From contig CBDCJX010000017.1 in assembly GCA_965218045.1 (NCBI GenBank), forward strand, positions 124,001 to 188,000: a DNA stretch of 64,000 nucleotides. Reading direction: 5' to 3'. Below, one piece after another: positions 42,539 through 53,141 of the stretch. Origin of the DNA: CAVRCA01 sp965218045 (GTDB taxonomy: Bacteria > Pseudomonadota > Alphaproteobacteria > Acetobacterales > Acetobacteraceae). The notes under the pieces are model-generated. The model was not told where the DNA came from. It saw only the letters and a list, made by a program, of their open reading frames with translations, and searched no databases. The position numbers and the translations under genes were made by a program. The number at the start of each line of letters is the position of its first letter. The first letter of the stretch is position 1.

Positions 42539-43267
42539 TTAGGCGTGCTGCTTGGCGAGGACACCATGAGCGCGGGCCAGCGCCGCGGCCATCGTCTCGG
42601 CCGGCATCGCGCCCGAGAACAGGCCATAGCCGTCGAGGAAGAATGACGGCACACCGTTGACGCCAGCGCCGCGAGCCTCGGTGTCAGCGGCGCGCACCTC
42701 GGCCTCCAGCGTGTCGCCCGCCAGGAAGCCGGCCGTCTCGGCGCGATCGAGCCCGGCACCGGCGGCCAGCGAGGCGAGCACGGCCGGGTCGCCGATGTCG
42801 GCGCCCTCGGTGAAGTAGGCGCGAAACATCACCTCCACCACCGCGTCCTGCACACCCAGTTGCCCGGCGAGCCAGATCAGCCGGTGCGCCAAAATCGTGT
42901 TCGGCGTGCGTTGCAGCAGGTCAAGCCGGAACTCGAGCCCGACCGCCGCGGCGGCCTCGGTCACCTGCCGGTCGAGTGTGGCCGACCGCTCCAGGCTGCC
43001 GAACTTGGCGGCGCGGTAGGCGCGACGCTCGACGCCTTCGGCGGGCATGTCGGGATTGAGCTGGAACGGGTTCCAGTGCACGCCGGTGAACCCGACGCCT
43101 TGCGCCGCCAGCAGCGGCAGCGCGCGCTCGAGCTGGCGCTTGCCGATGTAGCACCAGGGGCAGATCGCGTCGGAGACGATATCCAGCCGCCCGCTATACG
43201 GCCGCGCGCTGGTCTGCGTCGCCGTCGCCGCGCCGCCGACCGCGCTCGCCTGCATTGTCTCATCCAT
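42539..43267 (-). CDS. DsbA-family (FrnE-like) thiol oxidoreductase
   Basis: A 242-aa thioredoxin-fold protein. The redox motif is SDAICPWCYIGKRQLERAL (CPWC), with a large helical insertion and the cis-Pro loop GAGVNGVPSFFLDGYGLFSG. There is no signal peptide, so it belongs to the cytosolic FrnE/2-hydroxychromene-isomerase-like branch rather than periplasmic DsbA. ATG 43267 follows AGGAGAG. The physiological partner is unknown; position beside metY and the sulfite dehydrogenase hints at sulfur or redox metabolism. Confidence 0.9.
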   Translation of the reverse strand: MDETMQASAVGGAATATQTSARPYSGRLDIVSDAICPWCYIGKRQLERALPLLAAQGVGFTGVHWNPFQLNPDMPAEGVERRAYRAAKFGSLERSATLDRQVTEAAAAVGLEFRLDLLQRTPNTILAHRLIWLAGQLGVQDAVVEVMFRAYFTEGADIGDPAVLASLAAGAGLDRAETAGFLAGDTLEAEVRAADTEARGAGVNGVPSFFLDGYGLFSGAMPAETMAAALARAHGVLAKQHA

Positions 43268-43405
43268 GCCGGCTCTCTCCTGCCCCGTTCCGCCGCAGAC
43301 ATGGGCAGCAGGGCCGCGCGTGTCCATGCCGCCGCCGTCGCGCCGTGACGTGTCGCACGAACTATGCGACCAATTGAGCCGGAAGAGTGGGTGCTGGAGG
43401 TTTCC

Positions 43406-44626
43406 ATGCAGCGACGCAACGCGCTGGCCGGGATGGCGGCTTTGGCACTGGCGGGACGGGCTGGTCGCGTCGGCGCCGCGCCGGTGCCGGGGCTGAGCCC
43501 GTTGCTGCCGGACGGGACCCGCGCGGAGGCCGAGCTGGCGACCTTGCCGGGCAAGCAGACGCTGATCCGCCTCACCGAGCGCCCGCCGAACTACGAGACC
43601 CCGACCACCGCGTTCGTCCAGCCGATCACGCCGAACGACCAGTTCTTCGTGCGTTACCACCTTGCGGGCATCCCCGAGGCGGCGGAGCTGCGGCAGCGCT
43701 GGTCGGTCAAGCTGGGCGGCGACGCGGTTCGGGCGCCCGACGAACTCGGTCTGGACGAGCTGCGGCGCAACTTTTCTGTCGTCGAGCTGGCGGCGGTGAA
43801 CCAGTGCTCCGGCGCTCGACGCGGCTTGTGCTTGCCGCACGTGCCCGGCGTGCAATGGGGCGCGGGCGCGATGGGCGGCGCGGTGTGGCGTGGCGTACGG
43901 CTGAAGGATGTGCTGATGCGGGCCGGGGTGCAGCGCGGCGCCGTGGAGGTGGCGTTCGCCGGCGCCGACGGCCCAGTGATGGATGTCACGCCGCCATTTC
44001 GCAAGAGCCTGCCGATCGACAAGGCGATGGAAGAGAGCGTGCTGCTGGCCTTCGCGATGAACGGCGAGGCGCTGCCGCATCTGAACGGGTTGCCGCTGCG
44101 GCTGGTGGTGCCGGGATGGACCGGCACGTATTGGATGAAGCACCTCGACGCGATCGAGGTCAGAAGCAAGCCGCTCGACAGCTTCTGGATGCGCAAATCC
44201 TACCGCGTCCCGAAAGGGATTTTTCCGGTCGACCTGCCCTTCACGTCGCAGGAGGAGGCGGGCAGCGTGCCGATCACCGAGATCGTGGTGAACTCGCTAA
44301 TCGCGAACGTGGCGCACGGCTCGCGCCAGCCGGCCTCGGGTTTCACGATGCAGGGTGTCGCCTGGGATCGCGGCCATGGCATCCGTGCGGTCGAGGTCTC
44401 GACCGACGGCGGTGCCACGTGGAAGCCAGCGACACTGGGGCCGGAGCAGGGGCGTTTCGCGTTCCGTCCGTGGCGCTTCGAGACCGGCGCGCTTCCCCCG
44501 GGAAAGACTTCTGTGGTGGCGCGGGCGACCAGCCGCACCGGCGAGACCCAGGCCAAGGAGTGGCCGCGCAACCCCGCCGGCTACCATAACAACGTGCCGC
44601 AGCCGATCGCCGTGGAGGTGATGTGA
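43406..44626 (+). CDS. sorA: SorA-type molybdenum sulfite dehydrogenase catalytic subunit
   Basis: Periplasmic Moco enzyme oxidising sulfite to sulfate. The 406-aa precursor has a Tat-like signal (MQRRNALAGMAALALAG). The Moco domain includes QPITPNDQFFVRYHLAGIP and the Mo-ligand Cys134 in AAVNQCSGARRG, followed by WGAGAMGGAVWRGVRLKDVL and WTGTYWMKHL. The dimerisation domain follows (ITEIVVNSLIANVAHGSRQ ... GIRAVEVSTDGGATWKPA). ATG 43406 follows GGAGG at 5 nt; an upstream frame was rejected. It overlaps the cytochrome gene. A related YedY-like role is less likely given the cytochrome partner. Confidence 0.9.
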   Translation: MQRRNALAGMAALALAGRAGRVGAAPVPGLSPLLPDGTRAEAELATLPGKQTLIRLTERPPNYETPTTAFVQPITPNDQFFVRYHLAGIPEAAELRQRWSVKLGGDAVRAPDELGLDELRRNFSVVELAAVNQCSGARRGLCLPHVPGVQWGAGAMGGAVWRGVRLKDVLMRAGVQRGAVEVAFAGADGPVMDVTPPFRKSLPIDKAMEESVLLAFAMNGEALPHLNGLPLRLVVPGWTGTYWMKHLDAIEVRSKPLDSFWMRKSYRVPKGIFPVDLPFTSQEEAGSVPITEIVVNSLIANVAHGSRQPASGFTMQGVAWDRGHGIRAVEVSTDGGATWKPATLGPEQGRFAFRPWRFETGALPPGKTSVVARATSRTGETQAKEWPRNPAGYHNNVPQPIAVEVM

Positions 44627-44946
44627 TGCACCGGATCACTCGAATTGCGGCGCGAGCCGGATTGCTGGCCGGCATGCTGGTATTGGCCGAGCCCGGGTTG
44701 GCTGAGGAACCAGCGGGCGGGGTCGGCGAGCTGAAGCCGGGGCCGGGCCGCGACACCGTGGCGGCAAGCTGCATCGGCTGTCACAGCCTGGACTACATCC
44801 GGATGAACTCGCCGTTCCTTACCCCGGATGGCTGGAAAGCCGAGGTGACGAAGATGCGCCAAGCCTACGGCGCCCCGATCGATCAAACGACCGCGGATGC
44901 CATCACGCGCTATCTGGCGACGACCTACTCGGCGGGGAGTGGTTGA
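44626..44946 (+). CDS. sorB: SorB-like c-type cytochrome, electron acceptor of the sulfite dehydrogenase
   Basis: A 106-aa precursor with a Sec signal (AARAGLLAGMLVLAEPGLAE). One haem-binding site CIGCH lies at 49-53, and the likely distal ligand is Met in SLDYIRMNSPFL or in VTKMRQAYG. It starts at ATG 44626 within the sorA stop (ATGA style), with GGAGG inside sorA as ribosome-binding site. It should pass electrons from sulfite to cytochrome c or an oxidase. Confidence 0.9.
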   Translation: MHRITRIAARAGLLAGMLVLAEPGLAEEPAGGVGELKPGPGRDTVAASCIGCHSLDYIRMNSPFLTPDGWKAEVTKMRQAYGAPIDQTTADAITRYLATTYSAGSG

Positions 44947-45006
44947 AGCTAAGCAAACCCGAGCGGTTTCGCGCGTTCACATCCGCGTAATGGAGGGGAG
45001 CCGGAC

Positions 45007-45177
45007 ATGAGCGAGAACAAAAAGTCGGTGGGTGAGCGCAAGGCGGACGAGGAACAGCTCGACGATACCATCGAGGACACGTTTCCAGCCAGCGACCCGC
45101 CGGCCAATACGCCAGTGGAAGGCACGCGGAAAGCCGAGCAACAGCGCGACGCGCCAAAAGGCAAGGCGCCAAAGTGA
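45007..45177 (+). CDS. Very small acidic/basic hydrophilic protein with DTFPASDPP motif
   Basis: A 56-aa protein behind a strong GGAGGGG ribosome-binding site. The core LDDTIEDTFPASDPPANTPV matches a short motif I recall in many small proteobacterial hypotheticals. The rest is Lys/Glu-rich and probably disordered. It lies 60 bp after sorB and overlaps the next small gene (GTGA). The function is unknown; no transmembrane segment or domain is visible. Confidence 0.65.
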   Translation: MSENKKSVGERKADEEQLDDTIEDTFPASDPPANTPVEGTRKAEQQRDAPKGKAPK

Positions 45178-45371
45178 ACGCCCAGCGACCGCCGGACAGC
45201 GGCGTCTCGGAGGAGCAAGCCCAGGCGGGGGACGATCAGGCCAAGCGGCGCGATCCGCACGGCAAAGCGCCTGGCAAGCCGGTTGAGGAAGCCGACCCGG
45301 CGGGCGCGCCAAGCTCGGAGCGCCATCAGACGGAGACGGCGGCCTCCAAGGAGGAAACGCCCAAGGGCTGA
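45174..45371 (+). CDS. Small hydrophilic low-complexity protein
   Basis: A 65-aa frame from GTG 45174, overlapping the previous stop. The composition is rich in Ala, Glu, Gln, Lys and Pro without hydrophobic core (DSGVSEEQAQAGDDQAKRRD, GKAPGKPVEEADPAG). It is probably disordered. Overlap with its neighbour suggests a coupled pair. No family is recognised, and the coding status is uncertain. Confidence 0.4.
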   Translation: MNAQRPPDSGVSEEQAQAGDDQAKRRDPHGKAPGKPVEEADPAGAPSSERHQTETAASKEETPKG

Positions 45372-45503
45372 TGCCAGTCGCCGCAAGTTTCGCGCGCCGG
45401 GACTTGCCCGAGATCGTTCGGGCGGAGACCGGGCAAGCGCGCCAGACGGCCGCCCGGTGCCTCAGCCTGCACCACGAGACGCCGCTCCGCTTGAGCCGCT
45501 GAG

Positions 45504-45740
45504 CTACGGCCGCGCGGCGGCCACCCCGGCCGAGGTTAGCTCCAGCCGCCAGTGACACTGTAGCGCACCCTCCGGCAGCCGCACTGGATCGTGGATCAAG
45601 CGGTCTCGCAGACAGCCGGCGATCGCGTCGCGGAATGCCTCATAGTCAAGATCGACGCCGCCGAGTTCCCGCACTCGCTGGAAGCCCGCCTCGACATCCG
45701 GCGCCGATACCGAGTGACGGAAGGCGATGGCGAGCACCAT
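45504..45740 (-). CDS. Small conserved-looking unknown protein downstream of carA
   Basis: A 78-aa frame from ATG 45740; ATG 45767 inside carA is an alternative start. The content is that of a small helical domain: IAFRHSVSAPDVEAGFQRVR, LDYEAFRDAIAGCLRDRLIH, then DPVRLPEGALQCHWRLELTS. The frame starts 10 bp after the carA stop, in the same direction. I do not recognise the family. It may be a small domain co-expressed with CarA. Confidence 0.55.
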   Translation of the reverse strand: MVLAIAFRHSVSAPDVEAGFQRVRELGGVDLDYEAFRDAIAGCLRDRLIHDPVRLPEGALQCHWRLELTSAGVAAARP

Positions 45741-45750
45741 AGCCCGCGCG

Positions 45751-47127
45751 TCACGCGTCTCGGGCATCCATCATCACGACGAAGCGATGGAACAGGTGAT
45801 TGCTGTCCGACGGGCCGGGGCTCGCCTCGGGGTGATACTGCACGCTGAACGCGCGGCGCTCGGGGCAGGCGATGCCCTCGTTGCTGCCGTCGAACAGGCT
45901 CACATGCGTCACCTGCACGCCGGCCGGCAAGCTCTGGTCGTCCACCGCGAAACCGTGGTTCTGGCTGGTGATCTCGACTTTTCCGGTCGCGAGTTCTTTC
46001 ACCGGCTGATTGGCGCCGCGATGGCCGCGCTCTAGCTTGTAGGTCTTCGCCCCGAGCGCGAGCGCCAGCAACTGGTGGCCGAGGCAGATGCCGAACAGCG
46101 GCACCCCGGCGTTGATCACGCCGCGAATCGCCGGCACCGCGTATTCTCCCGTTGCGGCCGGATCGCCGGGACCATTGGAGAGGAACACGCCGTCCGGACG
46201 ATGCTGCAGGATATCCTCGGCGGTGGCCGTCGCCGGCAATACAGTGACCCGGCAGCCGGCGGAGGCGAGACAACGCAGGATGTTGCGCTTGGCGCCGTAG
46301 TCCAGGGCGACGACATGGTGGCGCGGCGCGGTCTGTCGCCCGGTTCCCGCCGGGAACGCCCACGCGGTCTCATCCCAACTGTAGCTCTGGGTGCAGGACA
46401 CCGCGCGCGCCAGGTCCATTCCCTCGAGCCCCGGCCAGGCGGCCGCCTGCGCCTGCAAGGCGGCGAGGTCGAACCGCCCATCGGCCGGAAAGCTCAGCAC
46501 CCCGCTCGGCGGTCCGCCGTCGCGTATGCGGATCGTCAGCCGTCGCGTGTCGACCCCGGCGATCCCCGCGATCCCGCGCGCCCGCAGCCAGGCATCGAGC
46601 GGCTGATGCGCGCGCCAGTTCGACGGCTCGGTGAGGTCCTGCTTCACCACCAGGCCACGGGCGGCGATGTTGGTCGCCTCCAGATCCTCGGTGTTGGCGC
46701 CGACATTGCCGATATGCGGGAAGGTGAAGGTGATGATCTGCCCGGCGTAGGATGGATCGGTCAGGGTCTCCTGATAGCCGGTCATCCCGGTGTTGAAGCA
46801 GATCTCCCCGACCGCGACGGCGGCCGAGGTGTGGGCGCCGAAGCCGCGTCCCCAGAACACGCTGCCATCCGCCAGCACCAGCGCGGCGCTGGCGCCCGGT
46901 GGCACAGAGGCGGCACCGTCCACGGCCTCGCGCGCCTCGCCATGCGGACCGCTCGACAGGTCGCCGAGCGAGAACCCGGTGGCGGCGATCACGGCCGGCC
47001 AGTGACGGGGGGGAATGCTGCGTGCCTGTCGCCACTTGCGCACCGCTTCGGTACCGACGCCGGTTAGGCGCGCCGCCGCATCGGCGCCACCCAGCTTCTC
47101 GATGATGGTGTCGATGGCGACTGGCAT
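45751..47127 (-). CDS. carA: Carbamoyl-phosphate synthase small subunit with N-terminal helix-turn-helix
   Basis: Glutamine amidotransferase subunit supplying ammonia to CarB for arginine and pyrimidine synthesis. The protein has 458 aa, about 70 longer than usual. Residues 1-60 form a Cro/YdaS-like helix-turn-helix (IDTIIEKLGGADAAARLTGV, GTEAVRKWRQARSIPPRHWP). CarA proper starts at ~80 (ALVLADGSVFWGRGFGAHTS). The class I GATase has the nucleophilic Cys348 in FGICLGHQLLALALG and His/Glu in SVQYHPEASPGP. ATG 47127 opens the fused frame. An internal GTG near residue 74 could produce CarA alone. carB is not in the window. Confidence 0.92.
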   Translation of the reverse strand: MPVAIDTIIEKLGGADAAARLTGVGTEAVRKWRQARSIPPRHWPAVIAATGFSLGDLSSGPHGEAREAVDGAASVPPGASAALVLADGSVFWGRGFGAHTSAAVAVGEICFNTGMTGYQETLTDPSYAGQIITFTFPHIGNVGANTEDLEATNIAARGLVVKQDLTEPSNWRAHQPLDAWLRARGIAGIAGVDTRRLTIRIRDGGPPSGVLSFPADGRFDLAALQAQAAAWPGLEGMDLARAVSCTQSYSWDETAWAFPAGTGRQTAPRHHVVALDYGAKRNILRCLASAGCRVTVLPATATAEDILQHRPDGVFLSNGPGDPAATGEYAVPAIRGVINAGVPLFGICLGHQLLALALGAKTYKLERGHRGANQPVKELATGKVEITSQNHGFAVDDQSLPAGVQVTHVSLFDGSNEGIACPERRAFSVQYHPEASPGPSDSNHLFHRFVVMMDARDA

Positions 47128-47275
47128 GACGTGTCTCTATGGGAATCCTTTTCCGGTCGCAAGCGGAAGCGCCTGAGCCGGAAATCCTGTCCGGCGGCAT
47201 GCCGCCTCTCCCACGGTGCTGCCCTCACGATACTGCCCTTATAGTAGAGGGTGTTTTTTTTCAGCGGGGCGGGTG

Positions 47276-47734
47276 ATGGGTCTGCGCGACGAGTTCGCCG
47301 AACAACTGAAAGCCTCGATGAAGGCCGGGACTCAGGCACGCACCTCCACCTTGCGGATGATCCTGGCCCGGGTGAAGGACATCGACATCGCCGCCCGGCC
47401 CAAGGGCGTCGACCGGGTTGCTGATGACGAGGTGCTTGCGGCACTGCGCGGCATGGTGAAGACGTGCCGCGAGTCGATCGAGCTCTATCGCCAGGGGCAG
47501 CGCCAGGATCTGGTGGACAAGGAGGCGGCGGAGATCGCCGTGATCGAGAGCTTCCTGCCGCGCCAGATGGACGATGCCGAGATCGACCAGGCAGTCACCG
47601 CCGCCGTGGCCGAGACCGGGGCCTCGGGGATCAAGGACATGGGCCGGGTGATGGCGGCGCTGAAGGCGCGGCACGCGGCGGCGCTCGACATGGGCCGCGC
47701 CGGGCCGTTGGTGAAGGCGAAGCTGGGCGGCTGA
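47276..47734 (+). CDS. GatB/YqeY-domain protein
   Basis: A 152-aa YqeY-type helical protein, related to the tail domain of amidotransferase subunit GatB. Seen: MGLRDEFAEQLKASMKAGTQ, RTSTLRMILARVKDIDIAAR, VLAALRGMVKTCRESIELYR, then EIAVIESFLPRQMDDAEIDQ and the C-terminal KDMGRVMAALKARHAAALD. ATG 47276 follows a G-rich ribosome-binding region; an 8-T run lies upstream. It is first in the yqeY-dnaG-rpoD set, where YqeY takes the place often held by rpsU. The biochemical role is not established. Confidence 0.93.
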   Translation: MGLRDEFAEQLKASMKAGTQARTSTLRMILARVKDIDIAARPKGVDRVADDEVLAALRGMVKTCRESIELYRQGQRQDLVDKEAAEIAVIESFLPRQMDDAEIDQAVTAAVAETGASGIKDMGRVMAALKARHAAALDMGRAGPLVKAKLGG

Positions 47735-49509
47735 TGGCACTCCCGGCCGGTTTCCTCGACGAGTTGCGCGCCCGCACCCCGCTCGCCGGGCTGGTCGGCC
47801 GGCGCGCCAAGCTGGTCCGGTCCGGCCGGCACTGGAAGGCGTGCTGCCCGTTCCACGGCGAGAAGACGCCCTCGTTCTATGTCTACGAGGACCACTTCCA
47901 CTGTTTCGGCTGCGGCGCCCACGGCGATGCGATCAGCTTCGCGATGCAGAGCCAGGGCCTGAGCTTCCCCGACGCGGTGGAGCAGTTGGCCGCCGAAGCG
48001 GGGCTCGACGTGCCGAGACCCTCGCCAGCCGCGGCGGAGGTGGAGCGGCGGCGCCAGGACGGCCACGCCGTGCTCGCCGCCGCCCAGAGCGACTTCGCCC
48101 GCCGGCTGTTCCTGCCCGAGGGACGAACCGCGCTCGATTACCTGCGCGGCCGGGGGCTGTCGGAGGAGACGATCCGCCGCTTCGGCCTCGGCTGGTCCGG
48201 CGAGGGGCGGGGCGCCCTCGCGGACGCACTCGCCCGCCAAGGGATCAAGCCGGAGATGCTCGCCGAGGTCGGCCTGATGCGGCGGGTGGAGGAGCCAGGC
48301 CGCTATCACGACCTGTTCTTTAATCGGGTCATGTTCCCGATCCGCGATCGGCGCGGGCGGATCATCAGCTTCGGTGGCCGCACCCTCGGCAGCGCGCAGC
48401 CGAAATACGTCAACGGCCCGGAGACTGATCTGTTCGTCAAGCGGCGCACCTTGTACGCCGCCGACCTAGCCCGCGAGGCGGTGCGGGGCGGCGCGCTTGT
48501 ACTCGTGGTCGAGGGCTACATGGACGTCGTCGCGCTGCATCAGGCCGGGTTCGCCGGCGCGGTGGCGCCGCTCGGCACCGCGCTCACCGAGGAGCAACTG
48601 GAAGAACTGTGGCGGCTCGCCCCCGCGCCCGTGCTGTGCTTCGACGGCGACGCGGCGGGCGGGCGGGCGGCGGCGCGGGCGGCTGAGCTGGCGCTGCCGC
48701 TGCTCTCGCCCGGTCGGACGCTCGGCATCGCCGCGTTGCCGGCGGGCGAGGATCCCGACACGCTGGTTCGCCGCCAGGGTGCCGCCGCCTTCGCCGACGC
48801 GCTCAAGCAGGCGCGGCCGCTCGACCAAGCGCTGTTCGACCTGCTCCGCCAGGGCTTCGACGGCAACTCGCCCGAGCAACGCGCCGCGTTCCGCGCCAAG
48901 CTCGAGGACGCGGCGCGGCGCATCCCGGACCGATCGCTGGCCAGCGAATACCGTCGCGCGTTGCTCGACCGCTTCTACGCGGGCCGGCGGACGGCCCCGC
49001 CGCCCGCCCGCTCGGCACCCCGACCGACCCCGACCGACGCGACAACCGCCGACGAACGCGCCCGTATCCTCATCGCCATCCTGCTGCGCCACCCCGCGCT
49101 GCTGCACGATGTCGGCGATGCCTGCTCCGAATTGGCGCTACCGGACTGGTTGGAACGGCTGCGGGACGCGGTTTTCCGCTGGGCCGATCACGCCGATGTG
49201 CTTGACTCGTCAAAGTTGATGGACCACCTCAAATCCGGCGAGTTGACGAGCGCGGCCACTCAGGCGTTGTCCGCAGACCCGTTTCCGTTGCCCGCCTGCG
49301 CCGCGCCCGGCGCGATGCCGGCGGAGGCGGCAGCCGGCTGGTGGCATTTCCTTGGCTTGATGCATCGCAACCGGCTCGATGAAGAAGTCGCGGCGGCCCA
49401 ACGTGCCTGCGATCGGACCATGAACGAGGCGACCCAGCGCCGCCTCATCGCACTTTGCTCCGCCCGCGATGCATTGCGGCGGTTGGAGCAGGAAGAGGTC
49501 GAAGCGTGA
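47734..49509 (+). CDS. dnaG: DNA primase
   Basis: Synthesises RNA primers at the replication fork. The protein has 591 aa. The N-terminal CHC2 zinc domain is CCPFHGEKTPSF...FHCFGCGAHG. The catalytic core includes PIRDRRGRIISFGGRTLG and the Toprim motifs VVEGYMDVVALHQAGF and LCFDGDAAGGRA. The C-terminal helicase-binding region starts after a Pro/Thr-rich linker (~430). ATG 47734 overlaps the yqeY stop (TGATG). Confidence 0.96.
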   Translation: MALPAGFLDELRARTPLAGLVGRRAKLVRSGRHWKACCPFHGEKTPSFYVYEDHFHCFGCGAHGDAISFAMQSQGLSFPDAVEQLAAEAGLDVPRPSPAAAEVERRRQDGHAVLAAAQSDFARRLFLPEGRTALDYLRGRGLSEETIRRFGLGWSGEGRGALADALARQGIKPEMLAEVGLMRRVEEPGRYHDLFFNRVMFPIRDRRGRIISFGGRTLGSAQPKYVNGPETDLFVKRRTLYAADLAREAVRGGALVLVVEGYMDVVALHQAGFAGAVAPLGTALTEEQLEELWRLAPAPVLCFDGDAAGGRAAARAAELALPLLSPGRTLGIAALPAGEDPDTLVRRQGAAAFADALKQARPLDQALFDLLRQGFDGNSPEQRAAFRAKLEDAARRIPDRSLASEYRRALLDRFYAGRRTAPPPARSAPRPTPTDATTADERARILIAILLRHPALLHDVGDACSELALPDWLERLRDAVFRWADHADVLDSSKLMDHLKSGELTSAATQALSADPFPLPACAAPGAMPAEAAAGWWHFLGLMHRNRLDEEVAAAQRACDRTMNEATQRRLIALCSARDALRRLEQEEVEA

Positions 49510-49565
49510 CCCAGGCCATCATCCCCCGCGTCTTGCGGGGACCACATTTTTGGAGCCCCTTGAGC

Positions 49566-51509
<1,944 letters not shown>

Positions 51510-51550
51510 TCACGGCATCACGCAGCGTGGCCGCGGTGGAATAGCGGCGG

Positions 51551-52108
51551 ATGGAACCTGTCGTACGCGTGGGCGTGACCGTGACGTTCTTGCGCATGGA
51601 CGCACCCGCGACGGGAGCGGTGCGAGCTTGGCCGCGAGACGTCTCGCTGGTGCGGCTCGCGTCACCCAGCGTGACGTTCTACCGCTTCCTCTACGACACG
51701 GTCGGGGCGGATTACTGCTGGTGGCTGCGTCGCACCGTGCCGGATGCGGAACTCGCCGCCTTGCTTGGCGACAAGAGCGTGTCGATCCACGTGCTGTATC
51801 GCGGCGGCGAGCCGGTGGGATTCTTTGAGCTCGACGCACGCGGCGGTCCCGACATCAACCTCAGCTATTTCGGCTTGATGCCACACGCGGTCGGCACCGG
51901 GCTCGGCTTCGCCTTCCTGCGGCACGCGGTGGCCGAAGCATGGGCGCGTGGCCCGCGCGCGATGACGGTCAACACCTGCACCGCCGACCACCCGCGCGCG
52001 CTGCCGACCTACATCCGCGCCGGGTTCCGCCCGGTTCGCGCGGTTCGCGAGATCTGGAACGTGCCGGTCAGGCTGGGCCTGTCCATTGCCGACGCTCTGC
52101 GCGTATAG
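51551..52108 (+). CDS. GNAT-family N-acetyltransferase
   Basis: A 185-aa protein with the GNAT fold. Substrate-side residues lie N-terminally (PSVTFYRFLYDTVGADYCWW). Beta4 is EPVGFFELDARGGPDINLSY, and motif A is FGLMPHAVGTGLGFAFLRHA, containing a (Q/R)xxGxG/A-like acetyl-CoA loop in modified form. Motif B is VNTCTADHPRALPTYIRAGF. The acceptor amine is not known. It follows rpoD by 41 bp and may or may not share its transcript. Confidence 0.83.
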   Translation: MEPVVRVGVTVTFLRMDAPATGAVRAWPRDVSLVRLASPSVTFYRFLYDTVGADYCWWLRRTVPDAELAALLGDKSVSIHVLYRGGEPVGFFELDARGGPDINLSYFGLMPHAVGTGLGFAFLRHAVAEAWARGPRAMTVNTCTADHPRALPTYIRAGFRPVRAVREIWNVPVRLGLSIADALRV

Positions 52109-52144
52109 AGGTGTACGCAGCGGACCAACGCGGGAAACGGCAGC

Positions 52145-53134
52145 ATGAGCTCGATCAATCTGCGGACCTTGGGCGTGCCGTCGAACCTGAGCTTCCTGGG
52201 CAGCGGGACGGAGGTTCTGTCACGATGGCTTGGCAACGATCGGTTCGCGCCGCCCGCGTCGTCGACCCCGCCCAGCGGTGGCGCGCCGTTCAGCACGATC
52301 TATGCGTTCGGCGACAGCCTATCGGATGCCGGGAACGTCTACGCGGCGACCTTGCACACCGTTCCGGCCGCACCCTACGTCAACGGGCATTTCAGCAACG
52401 GACCCACATGGGTGGAGGATCTGGCAACTCAGTTGGGCCTCCCTGTGCTGCGACCCAACCTGCGCGGCGGGACCGATTTCGCCTACGGCGGGGCCAAGAC
52501 CGGCCCTGAAGTACTGCATTCGCAGAACCCGACCGACCTGCCATCACAATTCGTGCAGTTCGCCATAACCCATCCGGTCCCCCAGCCAAACGCGCTCTAT
52601 ACCGTGTCGATCGGGTCGAACGATGTCTTCGACGCCATCTCGGCCTTCCCGACCAGTCCGGAGGTGGCGGCGGCGGACATCACCCAGGCGGTCGCCAACG
52701 AGATGTCGTTCATCGCAGCGCTCGCCGATGACGGGGCGCGCAACGTCCTGGTGTTGAACGTGCCTGACCTCGGCGACACGCCGGCGGCGATCGCGAAAGG
52801 GCCGCAGGGCGTCCAGATCGCATCCGCATTGTCCGCGTCCTATGACGCGCAGCTCGACACATCGCTGAGCGCGCTCGCGGCCCAGGATCAACTCAACCTG
52901 CATGTGGTGGACACCTACAGCCTGCTGAACCAAGGCATTGCCGATCCGGCGGCTTACGGCTTCACCAACGTGAGCCAGCCGGTCTGGACGGGCAACCTGC
53001 AAGGGAGCGGAACCCTCAACGCCGCCGGTTCCGCGCAAAACGGCTATCTGTTCTTCGACACCATCCACCCCACGGCGGCGGGGCACAAACTTCTCGCGAC
53101 GGCTGCGCTAGCCGACCTCCGCTCGCCCGTGTGA
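52145..53134 (+). CDS. GDSL-family esterase/lipase
   Basis: A 329-aa SGNH hydrolase. Block I is IYAFGDSLSDAGNVY with the catalytic Ser, followed by block II-like LRGGTDFAYGGAKTGP, block III YTVSIGSNDVFDAI with the oxyanion Asn, and block V FFDTIHPTAAGHKLLA with the Asp/His pair. No signal peptide is evident in the N-terminus (SSINLRTLGVPSNLSFLGSG), although non-classical export is possible. It is convergent with the ThDP enzyme. Confidence 0.9.
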   Translation: MSSINLRTLGVPSNLSFLGSGTEVLSRWLGNDRFAPPASSTPPSGGAPFSTIYAFGDSLSDAGNVYAATLHTVPAAPYVNGHFSNGPTWVEDLATQLGLPVLRPNLRGGTDFAYGGAKTGPEVLHSQNPTDLPSQFVQFAITHPVPQPNALYTVSIGSNDVFDAISAFPTSPEVAAADITQAVANEMSFIAALADDGARNVLVLNVPDLGDTPAAIAKGPQGVQIASALSASYDAQLDTSLSALAAQDQLNLHVVDTYSLLNQGIADPAAYGFTNVSQPVWTGNLQGSGTLNAAGSAQNGYLFFDTIHPTAAGHKLLATAALADLRSPV

Positions 53135-53141
53135 TCCTCCA

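Noticed and set aside
45390..45500. tRNA-like sequence on the minus strand (GTAGCTCAGCGG block near 45470-45490)
   Set aside because: Only a D-arm-like block is present; no anticodon stem-loop, TTCRA T-loop or paired acceptor stem can be drawn.
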